Source: Stramonita haemastoma
Taxonomy: Eukaryota; Mollusca; Gastropoda; Neogastropoda; Muricidae
Length of the DNA stretch: 64,000 bases
Assembly: GCA_030674155.1 (NCBI GenBank)
Contig: CM060318.1
Location: forward strand, 68,295,697 to 68,359,696
Direction: 5' to 3'
A program made the position numbers and the translations under genes. Below the pieces are notes generated by a model. That model saw only the letters and a list, made by a program, of their open reading frames with translations. It had not been told where the DNA came from and made no database searches. Of this stretch, positions 63,815-64,000 are shown in pieces (the first letter of the stretch is position 1; every line of letters starts with the position of its first letter).

Positions 63815-64000
63815 AAGCCCAGACTTGAATGCTAAGACTGGCTCAAATGTATACCAACATTGGGCCAGAGTGGTGGAGAAATATGGCACAAGATAAACAA
63901 AATAATCTCAGAGGGCTACACATTCTGGAGTTTGCCACCAGCTACATGCTTACTTTTATCAACAGCTTGCACCCCCACAAACTGTGTAGAAGAACAACTT
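63815..64000 (+). pseudogene. LINE endonuclease fragment, cut by the window edge
   Basis: The frame near 63828 reads NAKTGSNVYQHWARVVEKYG (matching NAKxGxDxYxHWxGxxGxxG of LINE endonucleases), then, after a frame change, NNLRGLHILEFATSYMLTFI and NSLHPHKLCRRTT. The same block is seen in LINE-R at 59.6 kb (NAKIGVDAYKDWEG; GLRLLEFASNSNLQ). It is a related but different element in the opposite sense; the rest lies outside. Confidence 0.7.

Overview
This is a window of animal nuclear DNA, most likely from a mollusc and probably a marine gastropod. The evidence is large intron-like gaps with GT/AG splice sites, very many long (GT)n and (CT)n microsatellites, and dense families of tRNA-derived SINEs and metazoan LINEs. 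Nothing prokaryotic, plasmid-like or phage-like is visible. The species call is an inference from repeat style, not from a marker gene.

Host genes are sparse. The best-supported one lies on the minus strand at the right end: two exons (61967-62713 and 57744-58053) of a type-II-membrane-style sugar transferase with a DXD-type motif (GT32-like / alpha-1,4-GlcNAc-transferase-like). Their splice sites and phases match exactly. The larger exon carries a one-base reading-frame break at an A-run. The first exon should lie beyond the right edge, and no final exon was recognised. A second, weaker candidate is a short minus-strand exon at 5149-5334: a cytoplasmic tail plus signal anchor, ending at a consensus splice donor. 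It would be the start of another gene running off the left edge.

Most of the rest is mobile DNA. 0-9 kb: decayed LINE and SINE pieces and a diverged duplication. 9-15.5 kb: SINEs, a LINE 3' half with a (GATA)n tail, and microsatellites. 16-20.6 kb: a 422-bp MITE, then a gene of an uncharacterised, probably transposon-borne metazoan family, flanked by inverted arms and truncated by a LINE tail. 21-22.3 kb: two LINE C-terminal relics. 24.8-34.1 kb: a nearly full-length CR1-like LINE whose ORF1 carries an SGNH/GDS esterase domain. It contains a nested antisense LINE insertion with a clear target-site duplication. 34-38.6 kb: a tandemly duplicated microsatellite unit, a Rex1-like fragment and LINE tails. 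38.6-40.6 kb: a CR1-like relic broken by a second MITE copy, a LINE tail and a SINE. 41-43.7 kb: two SINE families. 44.5-47.85 kb: a decayed DIRS-type element (gag-like, RT, RNase H, start of a tyrosine recombinase). 50-53 kb: LINE and SINE pieces between (CT)n tracts. 53-56.2 kb: a LINE with endonuclease and RT, bounded by (CT)n on both sides. 57-62 kb: the large intron of the sugar-transferase gene, holding SINEs and the 5' half of an RTE-like LINE.

Throughout, retroelement 3' ends are short tandem repeats, not poly(A). At several loci the microsatellite is part of, or abuts, a LINE or SINE terminus, which may explain much of the microsatellite load. Working names: LINE-E (esterase, CR1-like), LINE-R (RTE-like EN/RT), LINE-J ((CT)n-tailed), LINE-G (tail containing TATAGCGCTATA); SINE-A, SINE-B, SINE-C. 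None is a database name.
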